A stretch of 64,000 nt of DNA from Bacillota bacterium (GTDB taxonomy: Bacteria; Bacillota; Clostridia; Oscillospirales; Ruminococcaceae). Within the stretch, counting starts at the first letter, position 1, and every line of letters starts with the position of its first letter. Location: positions 3,894 through 67,893 of the forward strand of contig JAEZKF010000040.1 of NCBI GenBank assembly GCA_023415575.1. Reading direction: 5' to 3'. The translations under genes were made by a program, and so were the position numbers. The notes beneath the pieces were generated by a model. That model did not search any database. It had not been told where the DNA came from and worked only from the letters and a program-made list of their open reading frames with translations. Below are positions 51,622-58,570 of this stretch, one piece after another.

Positions 51622-52788
51622 TTAGTCTTTGGCGACGTATTTACCGTCTTTGATTATAGCAACCTTAGCAGATTTTGTAGGCTCACCCGAAGCGCTGAAA
51701 GTTATTTCTCCGGTTAGACCGTCTACTTCGATTTGAGTCATTACGGGAACCAACTTATCACCAAGCTCTTTCGCAGACAACTTTGTATCTTCTGCAGTAA
51801 GTCCTGCCTTTTCAATTGCGGCCTTGATAACATAGACGGCGTCATAAGCGTCTGCCGCAAACTGGTCGGGTTCCAAATTGTATTTCGCTTTAAACTTGCT
51901 TACAAAAGACTGAACCTCTTTAGAAGAATCGCTGGCAATAAAGGGAGTGTAGTAAATGAGTCCCTCAACCAACTTTGCATTGTCGCCTTCCAGATAGTTG
52001 AGAATACCATCAAGACCATCGCAACCAATAATGGGGAGTGTCATGTTTTTGCTGCTTGCGGCGATTGCAATCTGAGCTGCTTTCTCAGCATAGATAGGCA
52101 TGAACAGGAACTCAGCATCCGAACCGACAACCTTTGTGAGCTGTGCATTAAAGTCTGTTGCAGCATCTGCAAAGGGGGCATCGGCAGAGATGGTGCCACC
52201 GAGCTCATCCCATCTTGCCTTGAAGGCATCGTAAAGGCCGGAGCTGTAGCTGTCATCCTGATTGTACATAATGGCCGCTTTCGAATAACGTAAATTCTGA
52301 TAGATATACTCAGCCATTGCCTTGCCCTGGTCAACGTCGTTAAAGCAAATGCGGAACGAGTTAGGATTGGCAATCGCTTCAACCTGAGAAGCACTGGGAG
52401 TAACCTGAAGCAGACCTTCATTCTTAATGGTGTCATTCAGGGCAACGCCAGCACCAGAAGTAACGGTACCCATAAAGATCTGCATGCCGTTGTCCATTAA
52501 CTTTTCAAATGCAGCTTTTGCCTTTGTGCCGTCGGCCTCGTCATCTTCAAAAATAAAGTCAAGCTTAATGCCATTGACACCGCCGGCTTCATTGATTTCG
52601 TCAATGGCTATTTGTGCGCCCCTCTTAACTGAAATTCCGTATGTAGAAGCATCACCAGTCAACGGGCCGGTACCGCCAATAACAAACTTACCCGAGGTAT
52701 TGCCCTCATTTCCACAGCCGACAAAGCCGAGGGTGGTTAGGGCAAGCACCAAAGCAAGTGCCAATAAACGTTTTGTATTTTTCATCAT
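51622..52788 (-). CDS. livJ: Branched-chain amino acid ABC transporter substrate-binding lipoprotein
   Basis: Extracellular receptor of the HAAT importer. About 388 aa. Signal peptide with lipobox LGFVG-C (MKNTKRLLALALVLALTTLGFVGC), then the Leu/Ile/Val-binding fold: KFVIGGTGPLTGDASTYGISVKRGAQIAIDEINEAGGVNGIKLDFIFEDDEADG, YNQDDSYSSGLYDAF, GLTGEITFSASGEPTKSAKVAIIKDGK. The start at 52788 (or the adjacent ATG 52785) follows GGGGG; the longer frame to 52884 has no ribosome site. First gene of the operon. Confidence 0.95.
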   Translation of the reverse strand: MMKNTKRLLALALVLALTTLGFVGCGNEGNTSGKFVIGGTGPLTGDASTYGISVKRGAQIAIDEINEAGGVNGIKLDFIFEDDEADGTKAKAAFEKLMDNGMQIFMGTVTSGAGVALNDTIKNEGLLQVTPSASQVEAIANPNSFRICFNDVDQGKAMAEYIYQNLRYSKAAIMYNQDDSYSSGLYDAFKARWDELGGTISADAPFADAATDFNAQLTKVVGSDAEFLFMPIYAEKAAQIAIAASSKNMTLPIIGCDGLDGILNYLEGDNAKLVEGLIYYTPFIASDSSKEVQSFVSKFKAKYNLEPDQFAADAYDAVYVIKAAIEKAGLTAEDTKLSAKELGDKLVPVMTQIEVDGLTGEITFSASGEPTKSAKVAIIKDGKYVAKD

Positions 52789-52863
52789 AATACTGACCCC
52801 CTTAAGTTTTAGTCCTTTAAAGTGTTTTGCATTTAGTACTTTAAAGTATAAAATATTAGAAAT

Positions 52864-52892
52864 ATGGTACCTTGATGATTGCAATTTGTCAA
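52864..52892 (-). promoter_or_regulatory. Promoter of the liv operon
   Basis: On the minus strand TTGACA (52887-52892), 17-base spacer, TACCAT (52864-52869), about 75 bases before livJ. Two copies of ACTTTAAAG lie between it and the start (near 52814-52848) and could bind a regulator. Confidence 0.5.
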
Positions 52893-53236
52893 GATAGATT
52901 TAGATATTTTAGAAGTATTCATGATTTCCGTTCTGGGAATATCGATTATTTTAGTAGGTCCAACAAGGCAAAAGTCAGCCGGCTATGATGTCATTTCAAA
53001 CTGTATGCAATGCATGATTGTGATGCCAACAGAGGATATAAGTCCTTACCAAGGAAGAACTTTGTAATTATCAATGAGCCAACATATCATACCAGATAAA
53101 TTCAGGGGATACTTTCCCCTTCCCTCGAATTTGATAGAGGTAGCGCTGCCATACTGGTTACTAAGGTGCTGGCATCTCAAAGCTCTAAGGGGATACGAGT
53201 TCAAAGCTGTGATGTTTCTGTAAAAATAAGAAGTTA
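52893..53236. other. Gene-free stretch upstream of the TetR gene
   Basis: About 340 bases. Short open frames here lack ribosome sites and coding character. I see no RNA gene or mobile-element end. Confidence 0.3.
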
Positions 53237-53282
53237 TTGACAAACAATTAACACAGCGATATTATATATCTATCGATATATA
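53237..53282 (+). promoter_or_regulatory. Promoter and candidate operator of the TetR-osmC operon
   Basis: TTGACA (53237-53242), 17-base spacer, TATTAT (53260-53265). The inverted repeat TATATATC (53263-53270)/GATATATA (53275-53282) overlaps the -10 box, a typical place for autorepression by a TetR protein. Confidence 0.65.
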
Positions 53283-53296
53283 AGGAGCTGAATCCA

Positions 53297-53860
53297 ATGG
53301 AGCCAATGAAAGAGAAAATTGCATTTCACGCCCGGAGGTTGTTTGATGAGCACGGATTTCATGGTACGGCTTTGCGTGATGTCTGTAAACTGGCGGGTTG
53401 CAAGATGCCTACAATATATTATCACTATGAGAGTAAAGAAAAGCTTTTCGATGAAGTAGTCCGCGTAGCTTTTGAGGAGCTGGTCGCACGGCTTTGGGCA
53501 CAGCTTCCTAAGGATGTTACATATAGAGAGTACAACATTCAAAAGGTCATTCAGAAAAAGCATTTATCAGAAGATGAGCGGATTATTTATCGTCTTGCCA
53601 TGAAAACGTGGCTGAGATGCGAGGGCTTTGATGAGTGCCGAAAAAAGCTGATGGAATGGGAGCACAGAGCCTACCAAAAGGCTTGGGAGGAGTATGCCTC
53701 CATTGTTAAATCAGTGCAGTGGGCAAAGTTTATTGCGCGCTCTATTACGGAGATGATTCAGCGCATTATTCTTTTGGAGGAAGATATTCCAGACAGCGAG
53801 ATTATAGAAGAAATTAACATGATATTTGATGTGGCGACACATTCAAATAATCGAAAATGA
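53297..53860 (+). CDS. TetR/AcrR-family transcriptional regulator
   Basis: 187 aa repressor. Residues 1-55 are the TetR DNA-binding domain: KEKIAFHARRLFDEHGFHGTALRDVCKLAGCKMPTIYYHYESKEKLFDEVV. The rest is an all-helical ligand domain with no recognisable ligand signature. AAGGAG lies before ATG 53297. It is followed 10 bases later by the OsmC-like gene, its probable target. Confidence 0.93.
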   Translation: MEPMKEKIAFHARRLFDEHGFHGTALRDVCKLAGCKMPTIYYHYESKEKLFDEVVRVAFEELVARLWAQLPKDVTYREYNIQKVIQKKHLSEDERIIYRLAMKTWLRCEGFDECRKKLMEWEHRAYQKAWEEYASIVKSVQWAKFIARSITEMIQRIILLEEDIPDSEIIEEINMIFDVATHSNNRK

Positions 53861-53870
53861 GAGGATTGAC

Positions 53871-54299
53871 ATGATGGATACTTTAACTTTAAAAATGCAA
53901 ACAATTGATGATAAGACCATGTTCAGTGCCACAGCTCGCGACAATCCGGAGATTATCATCGACTATTTCCCACCTATCGGAACCGGGTATGGCTACACCT
54001 CGCTGGAGCTTTTTATGTCAAGCTTCGGTTCCTGTGTCAGCTCAACGCTTTTATCACTGTTTCGTTATCGGATGAAGAAAAAGGTCGACGGGGTTGCCGT
54101 GAAGGTAGAAGGTACGGTGCGCGAAGAACACCCTAAGGCGCTTCAACACATATTATTATCCCTGACTTTCAAGTCGAAGGAGTTAACGAAAGCCGAAGCG
54201 CTGGAAGTGTTGAAAGTGGCAGAAGAAAAGATGTGCCCGGTCTGGTCTATGATTAAAGGCAACGTGGATGTTGAAGTTAATATTGAAATAAGTGAATAA
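53871..54299 (+). CDS. OsmC-family protein
   Basis: 142 aa OsmC/Ohr-fold protein. It shows YTSLELFMSSFGSCVSSTLLSLFRYRMKKKVDGVAVKVEGTV, where the first Cys of the fold is in FGSCVSS, and a second Cys in EEKMCPVWSMIKGNVDVEVNI. Two Cys in these positions are those used by Ohr/OsmC peroxidases to reduce organic hydroperoxides. A thiol-peroxidase role is likely but not proven. ATG 53871 follows GAGAGGA. Confidence 0.85.
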   Translation: MMDTLTLKMQTIDDKTMFSATARDNPEIIIDYFPPIGTGYGYTSLELFMSSFGSCVSSTLLSLFRYRMKKKVDGVAVKVEGTVREEHPKALQHILLSLTFKSKELTKAEALEVLKVAEEKMCPVWSMIKGNVDVEVNIEISE

Positions 54300-54303
54300 T
54301 GAG

Positions 54304-54376
54304 AGGGCTTCCAGACATTAAGCATTTCCTTCGGCTGTTCTGCCTGAGGGTTACAATGTCAGGAAGCCCTTATTTT
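54304..54376 (+). terminator. Terminator after the OsmC gene
   Basis: AGGGCTTCC (54304-54312) pairs with GGAAGCCCT (54362-54370) around a larger loop with a further stem, followed by TATTTTTA. Confidence 0.6.
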
Positions 54377-54414
54377 TATGTGTATTGTGAGCAAAACATG
54401 AGATGCCAATAGAC

Positions 54415-55206
54415 CTAAAAAAGCTCTTTTATTAGCATATACTCATCTGTGTTATAGCAATAGAAGTAAACCAATAGAGATTCGGCATCAAATGCCGTAT
54501 ATTCTGTCAGATCATTATCGTTATTGATTAACTTCTGGGGCAAAAGGGCTATGCTGTCTACGGAACGAAGCAGTGAAAGCATTAAATCCAAGGTGTCGAC
54601 TTCGATCACCGGCATCTCGGCGCTAATAGAGGCAAGATATTTAAAAGTTGCATTTCTTAGCGGGCAATCCCTATCTCTGCTTACTATAACACTTGGATTT
54701 ACATCAGTGTTGTGTCGTGATTTTTTCGCCTGAGCCCAGCTAAGCGGTTCTGATTTGGTATGGCTTAAGATTTCTTTCTCAAAATCTATTCTTGTATGAG
54801 TGATTACGATATCGTAAGTCTTATTTTCCAATCCCCTTGCCAACTTCTTTAAAGGTGAAGTGTACAGATGAAACGAGTTGTTGCTTTGATATAATAAAGG
54901 GAAGTAAAGTCTTGACAACAACTGGGTTGACGCAATGTTTACATCGCGTTTTCTGGAGCGGAATTCATGATATAAGTTACTCGTTATCCGGTCAATTTGC
55001 ATTGCATAATCCATAAAACGCTCGCCGGCCGGAAGTATCTCCAAACCTGATTTTGTACGTATAAAAAATACTGTATTGAATTCCTTTTCCAGCTTCATTA
55101 ATCTGGTGGAGATGTTGGATTGTGTGTAATTAAGTTTGTCCGCGGTTTTTGATATAGACTTATTGCGATAAAGTTCAATAAAGATTCGAATATCATTTAG
55201 CTCCAT
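54415..55206 (-). CDS. LysR-family transcriptional regulator
   Basis: 263 aa. N-terminal winged helix: MELNDIRIFIELYRNKSISKTADKLNYTQSNISTRLMKLEKEFNTVFFIRTKSGLEILPAGERF. The effector domain is shorter than in typical LysR proteins (about 170 residues) and weakly conserved. It is divergent from the DUF4865 gene, with a 34-bp palindrome between them, the classical LysR arrangement. Confidence 0.9.
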   Translation of the reverse strand: MELNDIRIFIELYRNKSISKTADKLNYTQSNISTRLMKLEKEFNTVFFIRTKSGLEILPAGERFMDYAMQIDRITSNLYHEFRSRKRDVNIASTQLLSRLYFPLLYQSNNSFHLYTSPLKKLARGLENKTYDIVITHTRIDFEKEILSHTKSEPLSWAQAKKSRHNTDVNPSVIVSRDRDCPLRNATFKYLASISAEMPVIEVDTLDLMLSLLRSVDSIALLPQKLINNDNDLTEYTAFDAESLLVYFYCYNTDEYMLIKELF

Positions 55207-55226
55207 TCTACATTCCCCTATATATC

Positions 55227-55260
55227 ATTACTAATGATATTATATATAATCATTAGTAAT
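55227..55260. promoter_or_regulatory. LysR operator-like palindrome
   Basis: ATTACTAATGAT (55227-55238) and ATCATTAGTAAT (55249-55260) are perfectly complementary 12-bp arms with 10 bases between. It lies in the 112-base divergent interval and probably binds the LysR protein. Confidence 0.7.
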
Positions 55261-55318
55261 TATACAACGACCAAACACTATACTATAATGAGTAAAAATG
55301 ATGCAGGAGGGGATCAAT

Positions 55319-55849
55319 ATGATAGGAATGCAATATAAAATCACTTTGCCTGATGACTACGATATGGAACGAATTGTTGCAAGAGTAAAAGCCAACGGGT
55401 ATAAAACCGACGGCTTTGATGGTCTGTTATTTAAGTGTTATTTAGTTAAAGAGAAAAAGGCCGGGAATATAGAAAATATGTATGCCCCGCTTTATGTATG
55501 GAAAACCAGTGATGGAATGAACAAGTTCATGTTTGAAGGATACTATGACAATATCATTAGATCATTCGGCTTCCAGCATGTGAATATTGGGATACCAATG
55601 TTCACTGAGCTGTCGGAGAATTTTTCAACAGCAAAATATGTGCTGGAAGAAAACAACGAGATTGTACCGACAACATCTCTGAACGGCTTAATCAGTCGCG
55701 TAACTCATTCAAATGTTGAAGATTGCAGTTATGTAGGGAGGGTTTGCATCTATAATCCGGATAAGTGGAAATATAGTGTGTTTTATTTTTATCAGCATCG
55801 CCCGGCAGACAAGACGGATATATACCGTATCCTGCATATTTCTCAATAA
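55319..55849 (+). CDS. DUF4865 family protein
   Basis: 176 aa. Begins MIGMQYKITLPDDYDMERIVARVKANGYKTDGFDGLLFKCYLV, and includes YAPLYVWKTSDGMNKFMFEGYYDNIIRSFG. Proteins with this N-terminus sit next to a LysR regulator in many bacteria; the fold may be related to small-molecule binding or monooxygenase-like domains, but function is unknown. ATG 55319 has AGGAGGGG upstream. Confidence 0.75.
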   Translation: MIGMQYKITLPDDYDMERIVARVKANGYKTDGFDGLLFKCYLVKEKKAGNIENMYAPLYVWKTSDGMNKFMFEGYYDNIIRSFGFQHVNIGIPMFTELSENFSTAKYVLEENNEIVPTTSLNGLISRVTHSNVEDCSYVGRVCIYNPDKWKYSVFYFYQHRPADKTDIYRILHISQ

Positions 55850-55920
55850 ATCAGCAGCTGTATGCTAAATGCTGCGCAGCTCGGACGTCTGATGGTTTAT
55901 CAAGTAAGACAAAAGTGAGT

Positions 55921-55965
55921 GCTCCCGGGATACCATGGTCTCATGGGGAATGTCCAGGAGGCCAT
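55921..55965. repeat. 45-bp direct repeat, copy A
   Basis: GCTCCCGGGATACCATGGTC followed by TCATGGGGAATGTCC and AGGAGGCCAT. It matches 57773-57817 in the same orientation at all but two positions. It includes CCATG-GTCT-CATGG, a small hairpin. Confidence 0.8.
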
Positions 55966-56108
55966 TATTTCTACACCCCTTTTATAAACGCTAAAATCGC
56001 CAGTACATAACTGAAAGCTATAGAGCGTCCCAGATAAAGCAATAAGCAAATACCAGCCCCATGGGTTGCCAGTTTTCTTTTTAACGATGGCTATGCCACA
56101 ATAGTTCG

Positions 56109-56137
56109 TTGGTTTTTGTCGAGAAATACTGTATAAT
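56109..56137 (+). promoter_or_regulatory. Promoter of the hypothetical membrane protein
   Basis: TTGGTT (56109-56114), 17-base spacer, TATAAT (56132-56137), about 70 bases before the start. Confidence 0.5.
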
Positions 56138-56208
56138 AGTAGCAGGAATTAGTACGTCAAAAAACCAGTAGTTCCGCTGGTCACCTAATCTTAAGTTATG
56201 AGGGAAAG

Positions 56209-56847
56209 ATGAAAGCATTTCTTGATAAAATTAGAACACCTAAAAAAGATGTTTCTCTTAAAACACAGATAATAATAACAATAGGCATAATACTGTTTGG
56301 ATTTGCCCTAGGAGTATTGCAGAAATGGATTGATGGTTCACCAAGCAATATATTTCCATTGTTGCTTCAACAACTTGATATTGGAAACTATTTTGGTCGA
56401 TTGGCAATATGGATTCTATTGGCGACAGTTATATCCATATATTCAAGAACACCATTAAGGGCTTCTCTTAACACATTTCTATTCTTTATAAGCATGTTGG
56501 CTGGATATTATCTCTATTGCAATTATGTCTTAGGTTTCTTGCCGATAACTTATATGATGATATGGGTGATTATTTCTTTTGCATCTATATTTTTGGCATA
56601 TATATGTTGGTATGCAAAGGGAAAGGGTATTATTTCAATCTTCATATCAAGTGCAATTATCGGTGTATTATTCGCCCAAGCATTTTCACTTACTAAGGGA
56701 TTTTATGTGTTTAATATTATGGAGATTTTTACATGGATAACCAGTGTAATTATCTTATATCGAAAACCCAAAGAGTTTGCCATTGAACTTGTGTTATCAA
56801 TTGTAGTTGCATTTATTTATCAACTATTTATTCCGTATTGGGGATAA
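56209..56847 (+). CDS. Hypothetical six-helix membrane protein
   Basis: 212 aa, strongly hydrophobic after residue 18, with about six segments (IIITIGIILFGFALGVLQ, YFGRLAIWILLATVISIYS, FLFFISMLAGYYLYCNYVL, MIWVIISFASIFLAYICWY, IISIFISSAIIGVLFAQAF, ELVLSIVVAFIYQLFI). GAGGGAAAG precedes ATG 56209. Codon use is much more AT-rich than in the aro or mre regions, which suggests recent acquisition. No family recognised, no function assigned. Confidence 0.7.
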   Translation: MKAFLDKIRTPKKDVSLKTQIIITIGIILFGFALGVLQKWIDGSPSNIFPLLLQQLDIGNYFGRLAIWILLATVISIYSRTPLRASLNTFLFFISMLAGYYLYCNYVLGFLPITYMMIWVIISFASIFLAYICWYAKGKGIISIFISSAIIGVLFAQAFSLTKGFYVFNIMEIFTWITSVIILYRKPKEFAIELVLSIVVAFIYQLFIPYWG

Positions 56848-56881
56848 GTATATCCAAAAGAGTAAAACTTTTACGGTAAAG

Positions 56882-56921
56882 AAACCGCCTTGAATCAGGT
56901 TTTATTGATTCAAGGCGGTTT
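56882..56921. terminator. Bidirectional terminator
   Basis: A perfect 16-bp stem (56882-56897 with 56906-56921, core CCGCCTTGAATCA/TGATTCAAGGCGG), loop of 8 nt. It serves the converging membrane-protein gene and the chimeric response-regulator gene. Confidence 0.85.
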
Positions 56922-56938
56922 ATACTTGTAGTTCTATA

Positions 56939-57484
56939 TTATGCGATTGTGCCATCCTTAACGTTGATAAGGCGGCTGCTGTACTCTGCAGCATCAGCAG
57001 AATGCGTTACCATAACAATCGTTTTGTTTGTCTCCCTATTAATCCCCTGCAGAAGTTTTTCGTTATTTAGATAAGCTCGATTATACTGTTGCCTGCGGAT
57101 CTGTGCCTTGATGCGGAAAACAATTTCTCTTGGACTGAACGGCTTTGTTACATAATCATCGCCCCCGCTACTAAGCCCAAGTATTTTGTCTATATCATCG
57201 TTTTTGGAAGATAAGAATATAATCGGGCAATAAGAAAACTCACGGATTTTTTTACAAATCTCAATTCCATCAATATCAGGAAGCATAATATCCAGCACAA
57301 TTACATCCGGCCGATGCATTTGGCACAGGTTGACAGCTTCCTGGCCGCTGGCGGCTTTGAGAATGTTTATAAAACCATCCTTACGCAATACTTCCTCAAG
57401 TAGATCCGTTATATCTTTTTCATCATCTACAAGCAGAATCCTCTTTTCGAGCAAACTTTCAGATATTGTATTCTGTCCAGACAA
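56939..57484 (-). CDS. Chimeric response regulator fused to the tail of an ABC ATPase (deletion scar)
   Basis: 181 aa. Residues 14-130 are a complete receiver domain: ILLVDDEKD with acidic pair Asp20-Asp21, phosphoacceptor Asp65 in VIVLDIML, and Thr113-Lys114 in VTKPF. The winged-helix output domain expected of an OmpR/VanR-type regulator is missing. From about residue 145 the protein reads LLQGINRETNKTIVMVTHSA and ends SSRLINVKDGTIA, which is the H-loop (His161) and C-terminus of a BceA/LolD-type ABC ATPase. In Bacillota these genes lie together as RR-HK-ABC-permease, so an in-frame deletion probably joined them. Start: TTG 57484 with GGAG 10 bases upstream. Likely non-functional. Confidence 0.8.
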   Translation of the reverse strand: MSGQNTISESLLEKRILLVDDEKDITDLLEEVLRKDGFINILKAASGQEAVNLCQMHRPDVIVLDIMLPDIDGIEICKKIREFSYCPIIFLSSKNDDIDKILGLSSGGDDYVTKPFSPREIVFRIKAQIRRQQYNRAYLNNEKLLQGINRETNKTIVMVTHSADAAEYSSRLINVKDGTIA

Positions 57485-57772
57485 TCATTTCATCTCCAAT
57501 TAAAGGTGTTTAACTTATTGCACTTCTCGGAATAGTCCACACCCGGGCTAAAACGCTCACGCTTCATTCTCTTCCGGTTTTCCTCGCACAGTTTCTATAT
57601 ACGCCGTACGAAATACCCATTATCTTTGAAGCTTCATTTTACAGACAGGACATGTAGTCAGTTACCATGTCGCTGCGAACATACAAATATTTATATTCAT
57701 ATTATACGTCCACACTAAGAAAATCAAGCAAGGTATGGGGCAAATTGGTTTTCGGCCCTGCCCTGCCCGCCA
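57485..57772. other. Rearranged intergenic region
   Basis: About 290 bases without an intact gene. On the minus strand 57564-57638 an open frame of 24 codons reads NEASKIMGISYGVYRNCARK followed by TGRE and a stop. It looks like the end of a helix-turn-helix domain, possibly a remnant. Confidence 0.3.
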
Positions 57773-57817
57773 GCTCCCGAGATACCATGGTCTCATGGGG
57801 AATGTCCAGGATGCCAT
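57773..57817. repeat. 45-bp direct repeat, copy B
   Basis: Same sequence and orientation as 55921-55965 with two substitutions (A for G at position 8, T for G near the end). Together the copies flank about 1.8 kb carrying the membrane-protein gene and the chimera. Confidence 0.8.
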
Positions 57818-57917
57818 CAACCGTGTCATATTATCCAAAAACAAAGTCATAACCCCTCGTTTTATTCGCATATATATTACTACCTATGAGAATAAACGTG
57901 GAAGGGGACACGGTACA

Positions 57918-58046
57918 GTGAAGGGTAAACCGGAGGAGCGTGCTGCACAGCTCGCATTATATATGATAGAAAACAAGCAAACTGTCAGAGGCGCCGCAAA
58001 AGCGTTTGGTATTTCTAAAAGTACGGTACATACAGTTGTATGTTAA
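57918..58046 (+). pseudogene. 5' fragment of a spoIIID-like sporulation regulator
   Basis: GTG 57918 (AAGGGG upstream) begins a 42-codon frame: KGKPEERAAQLALYMIENKQ then TVRGAAKAFGISKSTVH, then TVVC and stop. The first 38 residues match the N-terminus and helix-turn-helix of SpoIIID, the mother-cell sigma-E-dependent regulator, normally about 80-95 aa with STVHKDxTERL following. The frame diverges right after STVH, so the gene is truncated, presumably by recombination. A full copy elsewhere would be expected if the organism sporulates. Confidence 0.65.
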
Positions 58047-58082
58047 TAGAACGGTTGCTAGTTATGGTGGGGTAATACGAAT

Positions 58083-58119
58083 AAAAAGAGACAAGATACA
58101 CAATATCTTGTCTCTTTTT
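58083..58119 (+). terminator. Terminator after the spoIIID fragment
   Basis: A perfect 16-bp stem (58083-58098 with 58104-58119, core GAGACAAGATA/TATCTTGTCTC) with a 5-nt loop and flanking A- and T-runs. Confidence 0.85.
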
Positions 58120-58302
58120 CGTTCAGTGATAACTATTCTTTGTATATTCATAGTACAGAACTATATTCAATCTATAGTGAATGCTTAGTCTTTTCCAAGC
58201 AAAATAGCAATAAGGCATGATGCTTTGAAATCAACTTCTTCTCCAGCCTCATCGGCACCAATAATAATCACAAGTCTTGAAGCAAGGCTATGTTTACTGT
58301 AA

Positions 58303-58334
58303 CAAAAGGCCCAACCGTAAGGTTGGGCCTTTTG
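58303..58334. terminator. Bidirectional terminator in a gene-free stretch
   Basis: CAAAAGGCCCAACC (58303-58316) pairs with GGTTGGGCCTTTTG (58321-58334) around GTAA. No intact gene lies between this and the previous terminator (58120-58302), so it may have belonged to a lost gene. Confidence 0.75.
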
Positions 58335-58464
58335 ATTTCAATACGAAAATTTCTGCTGTCACTACTATGCATGTCTTTAGTTTTGCAAGAAATAAGTATT
58401 TCGACATTGCGACTGCAAATTCATAGACATTATGGATTGTTTAGTAAAATTAGTATGAATTTAG

Positions 58465-58493
58465 TTGAATTTGTGGTTGCGTAGGGCTATACT
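58465..58493 (+). promoter_or_regulatory. Promoter of the SIR2-HerA operon
   Basis: TTGAAT (58465-58470), 17-base spacer, TATACT (58488-58493), about 75 bases before the SIR2 start codon. Confidence 0.6.
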
Positions 58494-58570
58494 TCTAGTA
58501 TGTAAAGTTTTATCTCATGATTGAAGCAGACAACAATTTTATTTCATGTAGAAAATGGAGGTAAAAACAT

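Larger units (their letters stand above)
55900..56148 (-). pseudogene. Open-frame remnant of an unknown membrane protein
   Basis: 82 sense codons on the minus strand without a usable start: RQKPTNYCGIAIVKKKTGN, then PWGWYLLIALSGTLYSF and MASWTFPMRPWYPGS. It includes the repeat copy at 55921-55965. A possible degraded gene; evidence is only composition and length. Confidence 0.25.

Noticed and set aside
55900..58050. A complete insertion sequence between the 45-bp repeats
   Set aside because: No transposase or recombinase frame and no terminal inverted repeats could be found in the interval.
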